A stretch of DNA of 6,986 nucleotides, from the NCBI GenBank assembly GCA_002390165.1, contig DGOU01000227.1, positions 1-6,986 of the forward strand, given 5' to 3'. The notes under the pieces are model-generated. The model was given only the letters and a program-made list of their open reading frames with translations, was not told the DNA's origin and made no database searches. The position numbers and the translations under genes are program-made. Shown here one piece after another: positions 1 through 6,986 of the stretch (positions are counted from its first letter, which is position 1; the number at the start of each line of letters is the position of its first letter). This DNA is from Lutibacter sp. UBA4458. Its GTDB lineage: Bacteria > Bacteroidota > Bacteroidia > Flavobacteriales > Flavobacteriaceae.

Positions 1-1115
1 GTATTTTTATCTAAAATGGTTCCATTTACAATTTGTTCGCAATTTATATCCTCTAAATAGATATTTAATAGTTTATCCTCTCCCTTTTTTTCGGAAGCAA
101 TATAATTAATAGTTTCAGTACTCATACCTTCTTTGGAAGCTATAATATCATAAGTGGCATCACATTTTATATTAAAAAGATAGGAGCCATCTAAATTTGT
201 TTCGAAAGTTTTAATTTCTTGATTTTGGTAATTTAAAGAAACTTTGGCATTAGATATAGATTGTTTAGTTTGTTTATTTAATACTTTTCCTGAAACTACC
301 TTAAAACATTGGTTGGGTTCTAAGTATAAATCTTTTTTTAAGTGGAAATAATTAGGTTGTTTATTTTCTGTATAGTCGGTTAAAAAGTTATAGCTATCGT
401 TTTTATAATCAAGTTTACTTGCTACTATTTTATAATTAGTAGTGCATTGAAATTTCACAAAGAATTTACCATCGTTATTGATATGTAGCGTTTCAATTTC
501 AATGTTGTTTAGATATAGTTTTAAGGTGGCACTCATTGGTTCAAGGGTTATTTTGTTTTTAATAATCCCTGAAAGAGTTTGGATACATTCTGGTTCTAAT
601 TTGAAATTGTGTTTGATACTTTTGTTGGATATGTTTGAGGTTGTAAATTCGAATAAATCATTTGTAAAATTTAGCTTATTCACTACAATATAATAATTTG
701 AATTACATTTTGCTCTAAAACTATAAACACCAATTTTATCTACTTGAGTTGTTTCAATTTCTTCCCCATTTAAATATAATGTTACCGTAGCATTATTAAT
801 TGCTTTGTTTGAAAATTCATTAAAAACAGTTCCTGTTATTGTTTGATAACAAGCCTTTTCAAGTAAAAAGTTTTTAAATATTGGAATGGATTTATCCTTT
901 TCAGTAGTTAAATTAAATTCAAATTTAAAATAGGAAGCAGCTTTAACTACAAGTTTATATTGTATACCACAATTTACCTTAAAATTATATTCTCCATTTT
1001 TATTTACATTAATCAATTTAATTTCTTGTCCGTTAGAAATTAAAGTAACCAATGCATCCGTAACAGGTGTTTTTGTTTCTTTATCTAAAATTTTTCCAGA
1101 TATGGTAGTTTTACA
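1..1115 (-). repeat. Protein-level tandem repeats, four complete and one started, period 88-93 residues
   Basis: Repeat units cover 1115-852, 851-588, 587-309, 308-42 and 41-1 (reading the minus strand). Every unit opens with a cysteine, and each of the four complete units has a second cysteine 47-48 residues later, just after the D/N-x-G-x-[YF] turn. The nine cysteines (46, 94, 134, 182, 222, 269, 315, 363, 404) are the only ones in the 416 visible residues. The third unit is the most diverged, lacking the T-x-x-x-I-x-x-A segment and having a longer tail (46 residues from its second cysteine to the next unit). The repeats are diverged at DNA level, so they are old duplications rather than recent slippage. 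Confidence 0.85.
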
Positions 1116-1250
1116 ATCATTGCTTAGTATTTCTTTTGGGGTTGAAGGATTTTCGGAAGATTTATTATCTTCATATTTATTTCCTAAAATGGTTAGTCCA
1201 ATAATAAAAGTAAAAAGGATTGCTAATTTGGTTGATTTCATATTTTTCAT
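1..1250 (-). CDS. Exported protein with tandem two-cysteine carboxypeptidase-regulatory-like repeats (5' part; gene continues past the window edge)
   Basis: The frame is open without a stop from the ATG at 1250 to the window edge, giving 416 codons and no C-terminus. An in-frame TAA at 1266-1268 rules out a longer start; a second ATG three codons in (1241) is an alternative. Residues 1-24 have lysines followed by a hydrophobic run (LAILFTFIIGLTILG), like a Sec signal peptide or N-terminal anchor, with no lipobox cysteine. A polar linker to about residue 45 is followed by repeats starting at C46, C134, C222, C315 and C404. Each repeat has a [ST]G-x-[VI] strand, an A-x-V-x-L strand, a D/N-x-G-x-[YF]-x-F turn and a closing Y-x-[IV]-x-[AV]-x-K strand. 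This resembles CarboxypepD_reg-like transthyretin-type beta-sandwich domains, which in Bacteroidetes occur in surface and outer-membrane proteins. The family assignment is inferred from the pattern. Function is unknown, and an OmpA-like or secretion-sorting C-terminus could lie outside the window. Confidence 0.85.
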   Translation of the reverse strand, partial: MKNMKSTKLAILFTFIIGLTILGNKYEDNKSSENPSTPKEILSNDCKTTISGKILDKETKTPVTDALVTLISNGQEIKLINVNKNGEYNFKVNCGIQYKLVVKAASYFKFEFNLTTEKDKSIPIFKNFLLEKACYQTITGTVFNEFSNKAINNATVTLYLNGEEIETTQVDKIGVYSFRAKCNSNYYIVVNKLNFTNDLFEFTTSNISNKSIKHNFKLEPECIQTLSGIIKNKITLEPMSATLKLYLNNIEIETLHINNDGKFFVKFQCTTNYKIVASKLDYKNDSYNFLTDYTENKQPNYFHLKKDLYLEPNQCFKVVSGKVLNKQTKQSISNAKVSLNYQNQEIKTFETNLDGSYLFNIKCDATYDIIASKEGMSTETINYIASEKKGEDKLLNIYLEDINCEQIVNGTILDKN

Positions 1251-1479
1251 TTTAAGCAAATTAATTTAAAAAGTAATTAACAGCAATATTTTAATATTCA
1301 ATTAGAAAATTGAATTTTTTTTAGGGTGAAGTTGAGGGGAAACGCAATATTAATGGTTAAATATATAATCTAATTTTTAATGTATCAAGTTTTTTAAGAT
1401 AAAAGTATTTGATTTATAGTTTCTTAAATGATAGTAAGGATAAAATAAATATTTCGACTTTATTAAAAAATCATTTTAT

Positions 1480-1557
1480 ATGAAGTTTAATTTTGTAGTT
1501 GTTTTCTGTTTTTTAGTTGCAGTACACTATGGTTTTTCGATTTTGATTTTTTGCTAA
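1480..1557 (+). CDS. Doubtful 25-codon ORF with a signal-peptide-like hydrophobic sequence
   Basis: ATG at 1480 to TAA at 1555-1557 encodes a short peptide starting MKFNFVVVFCFLVAVHYGFS, which looks like the front of a Sec signal peptide or a single membrane helix. It is the only plus-strand reading in the gap with any protein-like character, and the palindromic terminator at 1628-1660 would also work for a plus-strand transcript. No -33/-7 promoter pair was found in front of it, and further stops follow soon after. A chance ORF in T-rich DNA is the likeliest explanation; a decayed remnant of a secreted-protein gene or a small membrane peptide are alternatives. Confidence 0.12.
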   Translation: MKFNFVVVFCFLVAVHYGFSILIFC

Positions 1558-1627
1558 TGGAAAAACAGTTAGCTTAATGAAAAATTATAACCTAAAATGG
1601 TTAACTATTTAAATAACAATATTAAAT

Positions 1628-1660
1628 AAAAAATCCGAGATTTTAAACCTCGGATTTTTT
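1628..1660 (-). terminator. Intrinsic terminator of the groES-groEL operon (bidirectional in form)
   Basis: A perfect 12-bp inverted repeat pairs 1628-1639 (aaaaaatccgag) with 1649-1660 around a 9-base loop. The GC-containing core CCGAG/CTCGG is flanked by A6 on one side and T6 on the other, so it gives a hairpin plus U-tract on either strand. Its place about 90 bases past the groEL stop makes it the natural end of the groESL transcript. It could also end any plus-strand transcript arising in the gap. Confidence 0.9.
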
Positions 1661-1690
1661 TATGAAATTACTTTTATATTTTTGTATTGT

Positions 1691-1745
1691 AATCAATTAA
1701 GAACGGCGCCAGATTGTAGCTCTGGTAGTATCGGCTTAATTGATT
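1691..1745 (+). ncRNA. 55-base hairpin with a tRNA anticodon-arm-like core, beside the groEL stop codon
   Basis: An 11-bp inverted repeat (aatcaattaag at 1691-1701, cttaattgatt at 1735-1745) encloses a GC-rich core in otherwise AT-rich DNA. Inside, CCAGA (1709-1713) and TCTGG (1721-1725) form a 5-bp stem around the 7-base loop TTGTAGC, the geometry of a tRNA anticodon arm, with GTA in the anticodon position. The flanks also look faintly tRNA-like (AGAACG before, TATCGG after), but no D arm, T arm or CCA end can be folded. On the plus strand the hairpin is followed at once by T7 (1747-1753), and a TATTTTTG sequence matching the -7 consensus TAnnTTTG lies at 1677-1684. No -33 element was found. 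Readings include a 3'-UTR stem-loop of the groEL mRNA, a decayed tRNA fragment, or a small plus-strand RNA. The structure is clear; the RNA-gene call is speculative. Confidence 0.3.
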
Positions 1746-1751
1746 ATTTTT

Positions 1752-3684
<1,933 letters not shown>

Positions 3685-3707
3685 TTGTTATTAGTTTAAA
3701 ATTTATG

Positions 3708-3720
3708 AATTCTACGAATT
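3708..3720. promoter_or_regulatory. Small inverted repeat in the groES leader (possible operator)
   Basis: AATTC (3708-3712) and GAATT (3716-3720) form a perfect 5-bp inverted repeat around TAC. It lies a few bases after the predicted transcription start of groESL, where a repressor could block initiation. It is short and AT-rich, so chance is possible; it has no resemblance to CIRCE. Confidence 0.2.
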
Positions 3721-3728
3721 AACCTTTC

Positions 3729-3760
3729 CAAAAGTATGCCAATTCCGAAAAACTGACAAA
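3729..3760 (-). promoter_or_regulatory. groES-groEL promoter, Bacteroidetes primary sigma type
   Basis: Read on the minus strand, TTTG at 3760-3757 is followed by a 20-base spacer and TACTTTTG at 3736-3729. This matches the Bacteroidetes consensus (-33 TTTG, -7 TAnnTTTG, spacer about 17-23). Initiation would fall near 3722-3724, about 40 bases before the groES start. The site sits directly after the secG terminator, as expected for an independent chaperonin operon. Confidence 0.75.
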
Positions 3761-3789
3761 TGTACTTTTAGTAAGAATGGTATAAAAAT

Positions 3790-3826
3790 AAAAATGCCAA
3801 CGTGTCATTTACGTTGGCATTTTTTT
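3790..3826 (-). terminator. Intrinsic terminator after secG
   Basis: A perfect 14-bp stem pairs 3790-3803 (aaaaatgccaacgt) with 3811-3824 around a 7-base loop (GTCATTT). Its core GCCAACGT/ACGTTGGC is stable, and the A-rich and T-rich flanks give a U-tract in both directions. It lies 22 bases past the secG stop, closes the miaB-to-secG block, and insulates the groESL promoter from upstream transcription. Confidence 0.93.
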
Positions 3827-3847
3827 AGGATAAAGTTTATTTAATTA

Positions 3848-4189
3848 CTATAAAGAATCTTGTAAACTTGTATTTGTTTTTGAATCTACTGGAGTTGCTG
3901 GTACTTCTCTGTTTTCAATAGTGTTTTTAATTTCAGAACCTTGATTTGCAGTTCCTTTTCTAGGCGCTGCAAAATTAGAAAGCAAAATTAATGCTAGCAA
4001 TACTATAGATAATGTCCAAGTACTTTTGTCTAGGAAATTGGTAGTATTTTGAACTCCTCCTAAAGATTGTGTTCCACCACCTCCAAATGATGAAGATAAT
4101 CCTCCTCCTTTTGGGTTTTGTACCATAATAATTAATATTAGCAATAATGCTACAATAATAATTAAGATTAAAAATAATGTAAAAGTCAT
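3848..4189 (-). CDS. secG: Preprotein translocase subunit SecG
   Basis: SecG is the small accessory subunit of the SecYEG protein-conducting channel in the inner membrane; it aids SecA-driven export. The 113-residue protein has a first membrane helix at about 2-23, the diagnostic cytoplasmic loop VQNPKGGGLSSSFGGGG at 23-39, and a second helix at about 58-73. A polar, probably disordered tail (about 76-113) follows. Length and two-helix topology match the family (E. coli SecG is about 110 residues). Its ATG overlaps the stop of the preceding TPR gene by 4 bases (ATGA), which indicates translational coupling. It is the last gene before the terminator at 3790-3826. Confidence 0.96.
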   Translation of the reverse strand: MTFTLFLILIIIVALLLILIIMVQNPKGGGLSSSFGGGGTQSLGGVQNTTNFLDKSTWTLSIVLLALILLSNFAAPRKGTANQGSEIKNTIENREVPATPVDSKTNTSLQDSL

Positions 4190-4914
4190 GATTTATTTAT
4201 TTGTAAAATTTTAATTGCTTTTATTCGGTTTGCAAAGAAACTACTTTTTTCTGGATATTTCAAACTTAAAATATGATAAGCTTGTATTGCTTTTGTGTAT
4301 TTTTTTTGTTCTAAATACACTTTCGCTAAAGTTTCGGTCATTAAATGTTCATTTTCCTCTGTGCTTTCTGTTGAAACATCAATGTTAGATTGTTGTTTTG
4401 CTACTGGTTTTATTTTTGGATTGGTCTTAATAAATTGATCAATAATGTTGAATTTATTTATCGATTTTTCTTTTCTTTGAATTGGTTTTTGAATACTTAA
4501 TTGCATCCATTCGTTAAAAGTATGGGGTTCGGAACTGCTAAATTTAATTGGGCTTCCAATTTCTAAAATATCTGTTGTCTCATTTTCAGTTGCCTTTTCT
4601 AATGGTTTTTCTGCAATTTTTATATCGGAAACTTGCTTAGTGGTTTCATTCACTTCTTTTAAAACTGGTTTATTTAAAAATGGAGCAGAAGTAATAAATT
4701 CAAAAAGTACTTTTCTGTCTATTGTGTTTGCTGCGGTGGTTTTAAGTGCAACATTGTATTTATAACTTTTAGAATTATATAACCCTTTTAATAAAATAGC
4801 TTTTGCAGATTGAAAATAAGGAAATTCGTTTGTTATTTTTTCCAATTTTTCAATATCGAGATTTGATAAATGAGTAGGATGATTTATTAGATGTGTTAAT
4901 TCTGCAGTATTCAT
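4186..4914 (-). CDS. TPR-containing protein of unknown function, between lptE and secG
   Basis: The 242-residue protein has no signal peptide or membrane segment and should be cytoplasmic. Residues 1-85 look all-helical (hydrophobic heptads, EFPYFQSAKAILLKGL at 30-45). The middle (about 86-185) is low-complexity, rich in K, E, T and S, but contains two conserved-looking islands, FNEWMQLS at 133-140 and IIDQFIKTNPKIKP at 157-170. Residues 188-235 form a tetratricopeptide-like helix pair (ETLAKVYLEQKKYTKAIQAYHIL followed by KYPEKSSFFANRI). TPR helices normally bind protein partners, but no partner can be named from sequence. It lies 6 bases after lptE and overlaps secG by 4 bases, so it is co-expressed with envelope and export genes. 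A role in assembly or quality control of those machines is only a guess from context. Confidence 0.85.
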   Translation of the reverse strand: MNTAELTHLINHPTHLSNLDIEKLEKITNEFPYFQSAKAILLKGLYNSKSYKYNVALKTTAANTIDRKVLFEFITSAPFLNKPVLKEVNETTKQVSDIKIAEKPLEKATENETTDILEIGSPIKFSSSEPHTFNEWMQLSIQKPIQRKEKSINKFNIIDQFIKTNPKIKPVAKQQSNIDVSTESTEENEHLMTETLAKVYLEQKKYTKAIQAYHILSLKYPEKSSFFANRIKAIKILQINKS

Positions 4915-4920
4915 TCTAAA

Positions 4921-5427
4921 TTACCATTTTGCTACGGATGCGTTAAAAATATCTTGTGTAATTCGATCTAAAATTTCTGTAAAAGCATCGTCTAAAATTC
5001 CACCAGTTAATTGGTCGTTTGCATCGTAATCATAATAATGAGAAAAAGTGCGTTCAAAATTATCTTCTTCATTTTTATTATTAAAAAAGCGAACATTTAC
5101 GGTGATAGTTAATCTATTTTGTGCTGCAGTTTGTTGTGCAGTAGCAGTCATCGGATTTATTTTATATCCTGTAATTTCACCTTCAAATTGTAAATCGCCA
5201 CCAGTTTTAACTAAATTTAAATTAGTCTGTTGTAAAAATAAATCTTGTAATTTAATAGTAAAATCCTGGCTTAAAGTTGGTTCTACTAAAATTGCATTAT
5301 TTGGAAAATAATCTATTTGTATGGTTTTTACGTCTGGGTTAATATTAGTTCCTGTAAATGAATAAATACCACAACTTTGTACGGTTAAAGCACTTAAAAT
5401 TATAAATAGGATAGTATATTTTTTCAT
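4921..5427 (-). CDS. lptE: LPS assembly lipoprotein LptE
   Basis: LptE is the outer-membrane lipoprotein that plugs the LptD barrel and helps place lipopolysaccharide in the outer leaflet. The ATG at 5427 is preferred over an in-frame GTG at 5448, because it puts a classic lipoprotein signal at the very start: MKKYTILFIILSALTVQSC, with lipobox VQSC and the acylated cysteine at residue 19. The mature protein begins CGIYSFTG, typical of Bacteroidetes LptE, followed by alternating beta strands and helices (Q-D-F-T-I-K-L-Q-D helix, G-D-L-Q-F-E-G-E-I-T-G-Y strand, ITVNVRFFN strand) and a C-terminal helix. The 168-residue length is usual. It lies 52 bases after the sigma-54 activator and 6 before the TPR gene. 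A -7-like TACCTTTG at 5470-5463 and a hairpin at 5435-5452 in the short leader hint at extra control. Confidence 0.92.
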   Translation of the reverse strand: MKKYTILFIILSALTVQSCGIYSFTGTNINPDVKTIQIDYFPNNAILVEPTLSQDFTIKLQDLFLQQTNLNLVKTGGDLQFEGEITGYKINPMTATAQQTAAQNRLTITVNVRFFNNKNEEDNFERTFSHYYDYDANDQLTGGILDDAFTEILDRITQDIFNASVAKW

Positions 5428-5434
5428 ATAATGG

Positions 5435-5452
5435 ATTTGTGCAAACACAAAT
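5435..5452 (-). promoter_or_regulatory. Inverted repeat in the lptE leader
   Basis: ATTTGTG (5435-5441) and CACAAAT (5446-5452) form a perfect 7-bp inverted repeat with a 4-base loop, ending 7 bases before the lptE ATG. In the mRNA it would be a small hairpin next to the ribosome landing site; in DNA it could be an operator. There is no U-tract, so it is not a terminator. A sequence matching the -7 consensus (TACCTTTG, 5470-5463) lies just upstream on the minus strand, but no -33 TTG accompanies it. Confidence 0.3.
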
Positions 5453-5479
5453 TAATTAAATTCAAAGGTATTAAATTAA

Positions 5480-6715
5480 CTATAAATTGTATTGTTTTAT
5501 TTTTCGATATAAAGTTCTTTCAGAAATACCTAATTCAGTGGCAGCTAATTTTCGTTTTCCACGATTACGTTCTAACGATTTTTTTATAAGCTCAATTTCT
5601 TTATCTTCTAATAATAAACTTTCATCTTCATCTATAGTTTCTGCATATTCAAAATTATGTGAACGCTCATCATTATCTGAGATTCTAACAACTTCCACTT
5701 TGTTTTCATTTGCTTCACTTTTCGTTTCCCCACTATATATTTTTTGAATTAAATTTTTGTTTTCTTCTTTCACTTTAGTAGCATCTTTAGACTGCATTAA
5801 TTCTAAAGTTAGCTTTTTTAAATCATTAATATCATTCCGCATATCAAATAAAACTTTGTACATGATTTCACGTTCTGTAGCAAAATCGCTAGTATGTTTT
5901 TCTTGGGAAACTACAGACGGTAAATTTGTACCTTTAGTAGGTAAATATTGTAACAATCTTTCAGAATTTACAATTCTGTTTTCTTCTACTATAGAAACCT
6001 GTTCTGCAATATTTTTTAATTGACGAATATTACCAGGAAAACCATAGTTTTCAAGCGATTTTATTGCGTCATCCGATAATCGAATGGTAGGCATTTTATA
6101 CTTTTGGGCAAAATCAGAAGCAAATTTTCTAAATAATAAATGGATGTCATTAACCCGTTCTCGCAAAGGAGGTAAATGAATTTCAATAGTACTTAAACGA
6201 TAATATAAATCTTCTCTAAATTTTCCTTTAGAAATAGCTTTATGTAAATTTATATTAGTTGCCGCTACCATTCTAACATTGGTTTTTTGCACGTTAGATG
6301 AGCCAACTTTTATAAACTCGCCATTTTCTAAAACTCGTAATAATCTAACCTGTGTGGTTAATGGAAGCTCACCTACTTCATCTAAAAAAATAGTACCGCC
6401 ATCTGCAACTTCAAAATATCCTTTTCGGGTTGTTGTTGCTCCAGTAAAAGCGCCTTTTTCATGACCAAAAAGTTCGCTATCAATTGTTCCTTCAGGAATC
6501 GCTCCGCAGTTTACAGCAATATATTTTGCATGTTTTCTATGCGATAAATGATGAATTATTTTTGGAATACTTTCTTTACCAACACCACTTTCCCCAGTAA
6601 CTAATACAGAAATATCTGTAGGGGCAACTCTAATTGCTTTGTCTAAAGCACGGTTTAAATGAAGATCGTTTCCAATAATTCCGAAACGTTGTTTAATGGA
6701 TTGCGAATTTTCCAT
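5480..6715 (-). CDS. Sigma-54-dependent transcriptional activator without an N-terminal sensor domain
   Basis: This is a bacterial enhancer-binding protein: a ring-forming AAA+ ATPase that remodels RNA polymerase-sigma-54 at its target promoters. The AAA+ domain starts almost at the N-terminus (about 12-260), with Walker A GESGVGKE at 41-48, the sigma-54-contacting GAFTGA loop at 88-93, Walker B GGTIFLDE at 106-113, arginine-finger region FREDLYYRL at 166-174 and sensor II region FPGNIRQL at 226-233. A polar linker with a probable coiled coil (about 280-330) and an acidic stretch (about 345-372) lead to a Fis-type helix-turn-helix at about 373-411 (LAATELGISERTLYRKIKQY). There is no receiver, GAF or PAS domain, so activity is probably set by expression, a partner protein, or the linker. 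It begins 2 bases after the miaB stop, which implies coupling. All motifs needed for ATPase and sigma-54 contact are intact. Target genes cannot be read from the window. Confidence 0.95.
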   Translation of the reverse strand: MENSQSIKQRFGIIGNDLHLNRALDKAIRVAPTDISVLVTGESGVGKESIPKIIHHLSHRKHAKYIAVNCGAIPEGTIDSELFGHEKGAFTGATTTRKGYFEVADGGTIFLDEVGELPLTTQVRLLRVLENGEFIKVGSSNVQKTNVRMVAATNINLHKAISKGKFREDLYYRLSTIEIHLPPLRERVNDIHLLFRKFASDFAQKYKMPTIRLSDDAIKSLENYGFPGNIRQLKNIAEQVSIVEENRIVNSERLLQYLPTKGTNLPSVVSQEKHTSDFATEREIMYKVLFDMRNDINDLKKLTLELMQSKDATKVKEENKNLIQKIYSGETKSEANENKVEVVRISDNDERSHNFEYAETIDEDESLLLEDKEIELIKKSLERNRGKRKLAATELGISERTLYRKIKQYNL

Positions 6716-6717
6716 AG

Positions 6718-6986
6718 TTATATTTTTTTACCAATTAATGTTGCAGAAGTACATTCTTCAACATATACTTGAACAAAATCTCCAATTTTTTCATTTCCTT
6801 TTGGAAAAACAGCCACTACATTTTGAGAATTTCTTCCTTTCCAATGAGCATCAGATTTTTTAGAAGTGCCTTCAATTAAAACTTCTACTGTTTTGTTTAC
6901 AAATTGTTGTGTTCTAAATAAACTGTGTTTTTGTTGTAATTGAATAATATCATTTAATCTTCTTTTTTTAACTTCTTTTGAAACAT
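6718..6986 (-). CDS. miaB: tRNA-2-methylthio-N6-dimethylallyladenosine synthase MiaB (C-terminal part)
   Basis: Only the last 88 residues are visible; the gene continues past the right edge. MiaB is a radical-SAM iron-sulfur enzyme that adds a methylthio group to i6A37 of tRNAs reading codons that start with U. The visible part begins with the end of the radical-SAM region (VSKEVKKRRLNDIIQLQ), followed by the RNA-binding TRAM domain. This includes the V-E-V-L-I-E-G-T-S strand and the GRNSQNVVAVFPKG segment that is characteristic of MiaB TRAM domains. The catalytic cysteine clusters lie outside the window. The stop (6718-6720) is 2 bases from the ATG of the sigma-54 activator, so the two are probably translated from one message. 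A related methylthiotransferase such as RimO is the alternative, but the TRAM sequence favours MiaB. Confidence 0.92.
   Translation of the reverse strand, partial: VSKEVKKRRLNDIIQLQQKHSLFRTQQFVNKTVEVLIEGTSKKSDAHWKGRNSQNVVAVFPKGNEKIGDFVQVYVEECTSATLIGKKI

Larger units (their letters stand above)
1251..1751. other. Intergenic region between groEL and the repeat-protein gene
   Basis: This AT-rich stretch of about 500 bases holds no convincing protein gene. It contains the groESL intrinsic terminator (1628-1660), a 55-base hairpin with a tRNA-like core (1691-1745), and a doubtful 25-codon plus-strand ORF (1480-1557). No convincing TTTG / TAnnTTTG promoter was found for the minus-strand gene that starts at 1250, so its promoter remains unidentified. 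The remainder, roughly 1323-1479 and 1558-1627, shows no structure that can be supported. Confidence 0.7.

Noticed and set aside
478..693. Plus-strand ORF of 71 codons within the repeat-protein gene.
   Set aside because: The minus strand is open across the whole region with clear repeats, so this is a shadow frame.
1296..1322. 8-bp AT-only stem (ATTCAATT/AATTGAAT, 4-base loop) followed by T8 on the plus strand, terminator-like.
   Set aside because: The stem has one G-C pair per arm and would be weak. There is no supported plus-strand gene to terminate, and such repeats arise often by chance in this composition.
1587..1603. Short inverted repeat TAACC...GGTTA in the gap.
   Set aside because: Five base pairs with a six-base loop in AT-rich DNA is within chance expectation and has no position relative to a gene that suggests a role.
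3727..3742. TTGGCATACTTTTGGA (minus strand) looks somewhat like a sigma-54 promoter (TGGCAC-N5-TTGC) upstream of groES, tempting because a sigma-54 activator is nearby.
   Set aside because: The -12 element lacks GC at the required distance and the spacing is off by one for the best alignment. The same bases fit the Bacteroidetes -7 box with a proper -33 partner much better.
5428..5448. Upstream GTG start for lptE (adds 7 residues).
   Set aside because: It would place seven extra residues before the MKK of a standard lipoprotein signal and would start inside the inverted repeat; the ATG at 5427 is the better start.

Overview
The window is AT-rich DNA with lysine-, asparagine- and isoleucine-rich proteins, no obvious Shine-Dalgarno sequences before its genes, and a promoter of the Bacteroidetes type (-33 TTTG, -7 TAnnTTTG). 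Together with the gene order miaB, sigma-54 activator, lptE, TPR protein, secG, groES, groEL, this points to a marine or host-associated member of the Flavobacteriaceae (phylum Bacteroidota). The genus cannot be read from the window. Every confident gene lies on the minus strand, so transcription runs from right to left.

Right to left: the 3' end of miaB (tRNA methylthiotransferase, TRAM domain) is followed after 2 bases by a sigma-54-dependent transcription activator. Then come lptE (outer-membrane lipopolysaccharide assembly lipoprotein), a TPR-containing protein of unknown function, and secG (translocon subunit), which overlaps the TPR gene by 4 bases. This block looks like one co-transcribed envelope-biogenesis cluster and ends at a strong intrinsic terminator at 3790-3826. 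A separate promoter at 3729-3760 drives groES and groEL, the chaperonin pair, and a second clear terminator lies at 1628-1660.

The left 1250 bases are the 5' part of a gene that runs off the window edge. It encodes an exported protein built from tandem beta-sandwich repeats of about 88-93 residues, each carrying exactly two cysteines at nearly fixed spacing. The roughly 500 bases between this gene and groEL contain the groESL terminator and a compact 55-base hairpin. The hairpin's GC-rich core looks like a tRNA anticodon arm and is the most unexpected structure in the window. The same gap holds a doubtful 25-codon plus-strand ORF.

Most of the window is ordinary, conserved core genome. The parts that merit a second look are the two-cysteine repeat protein, the tRNA-like hairpin beside the groEL stop codon, and small inverted repeats in front of groES and lptE.
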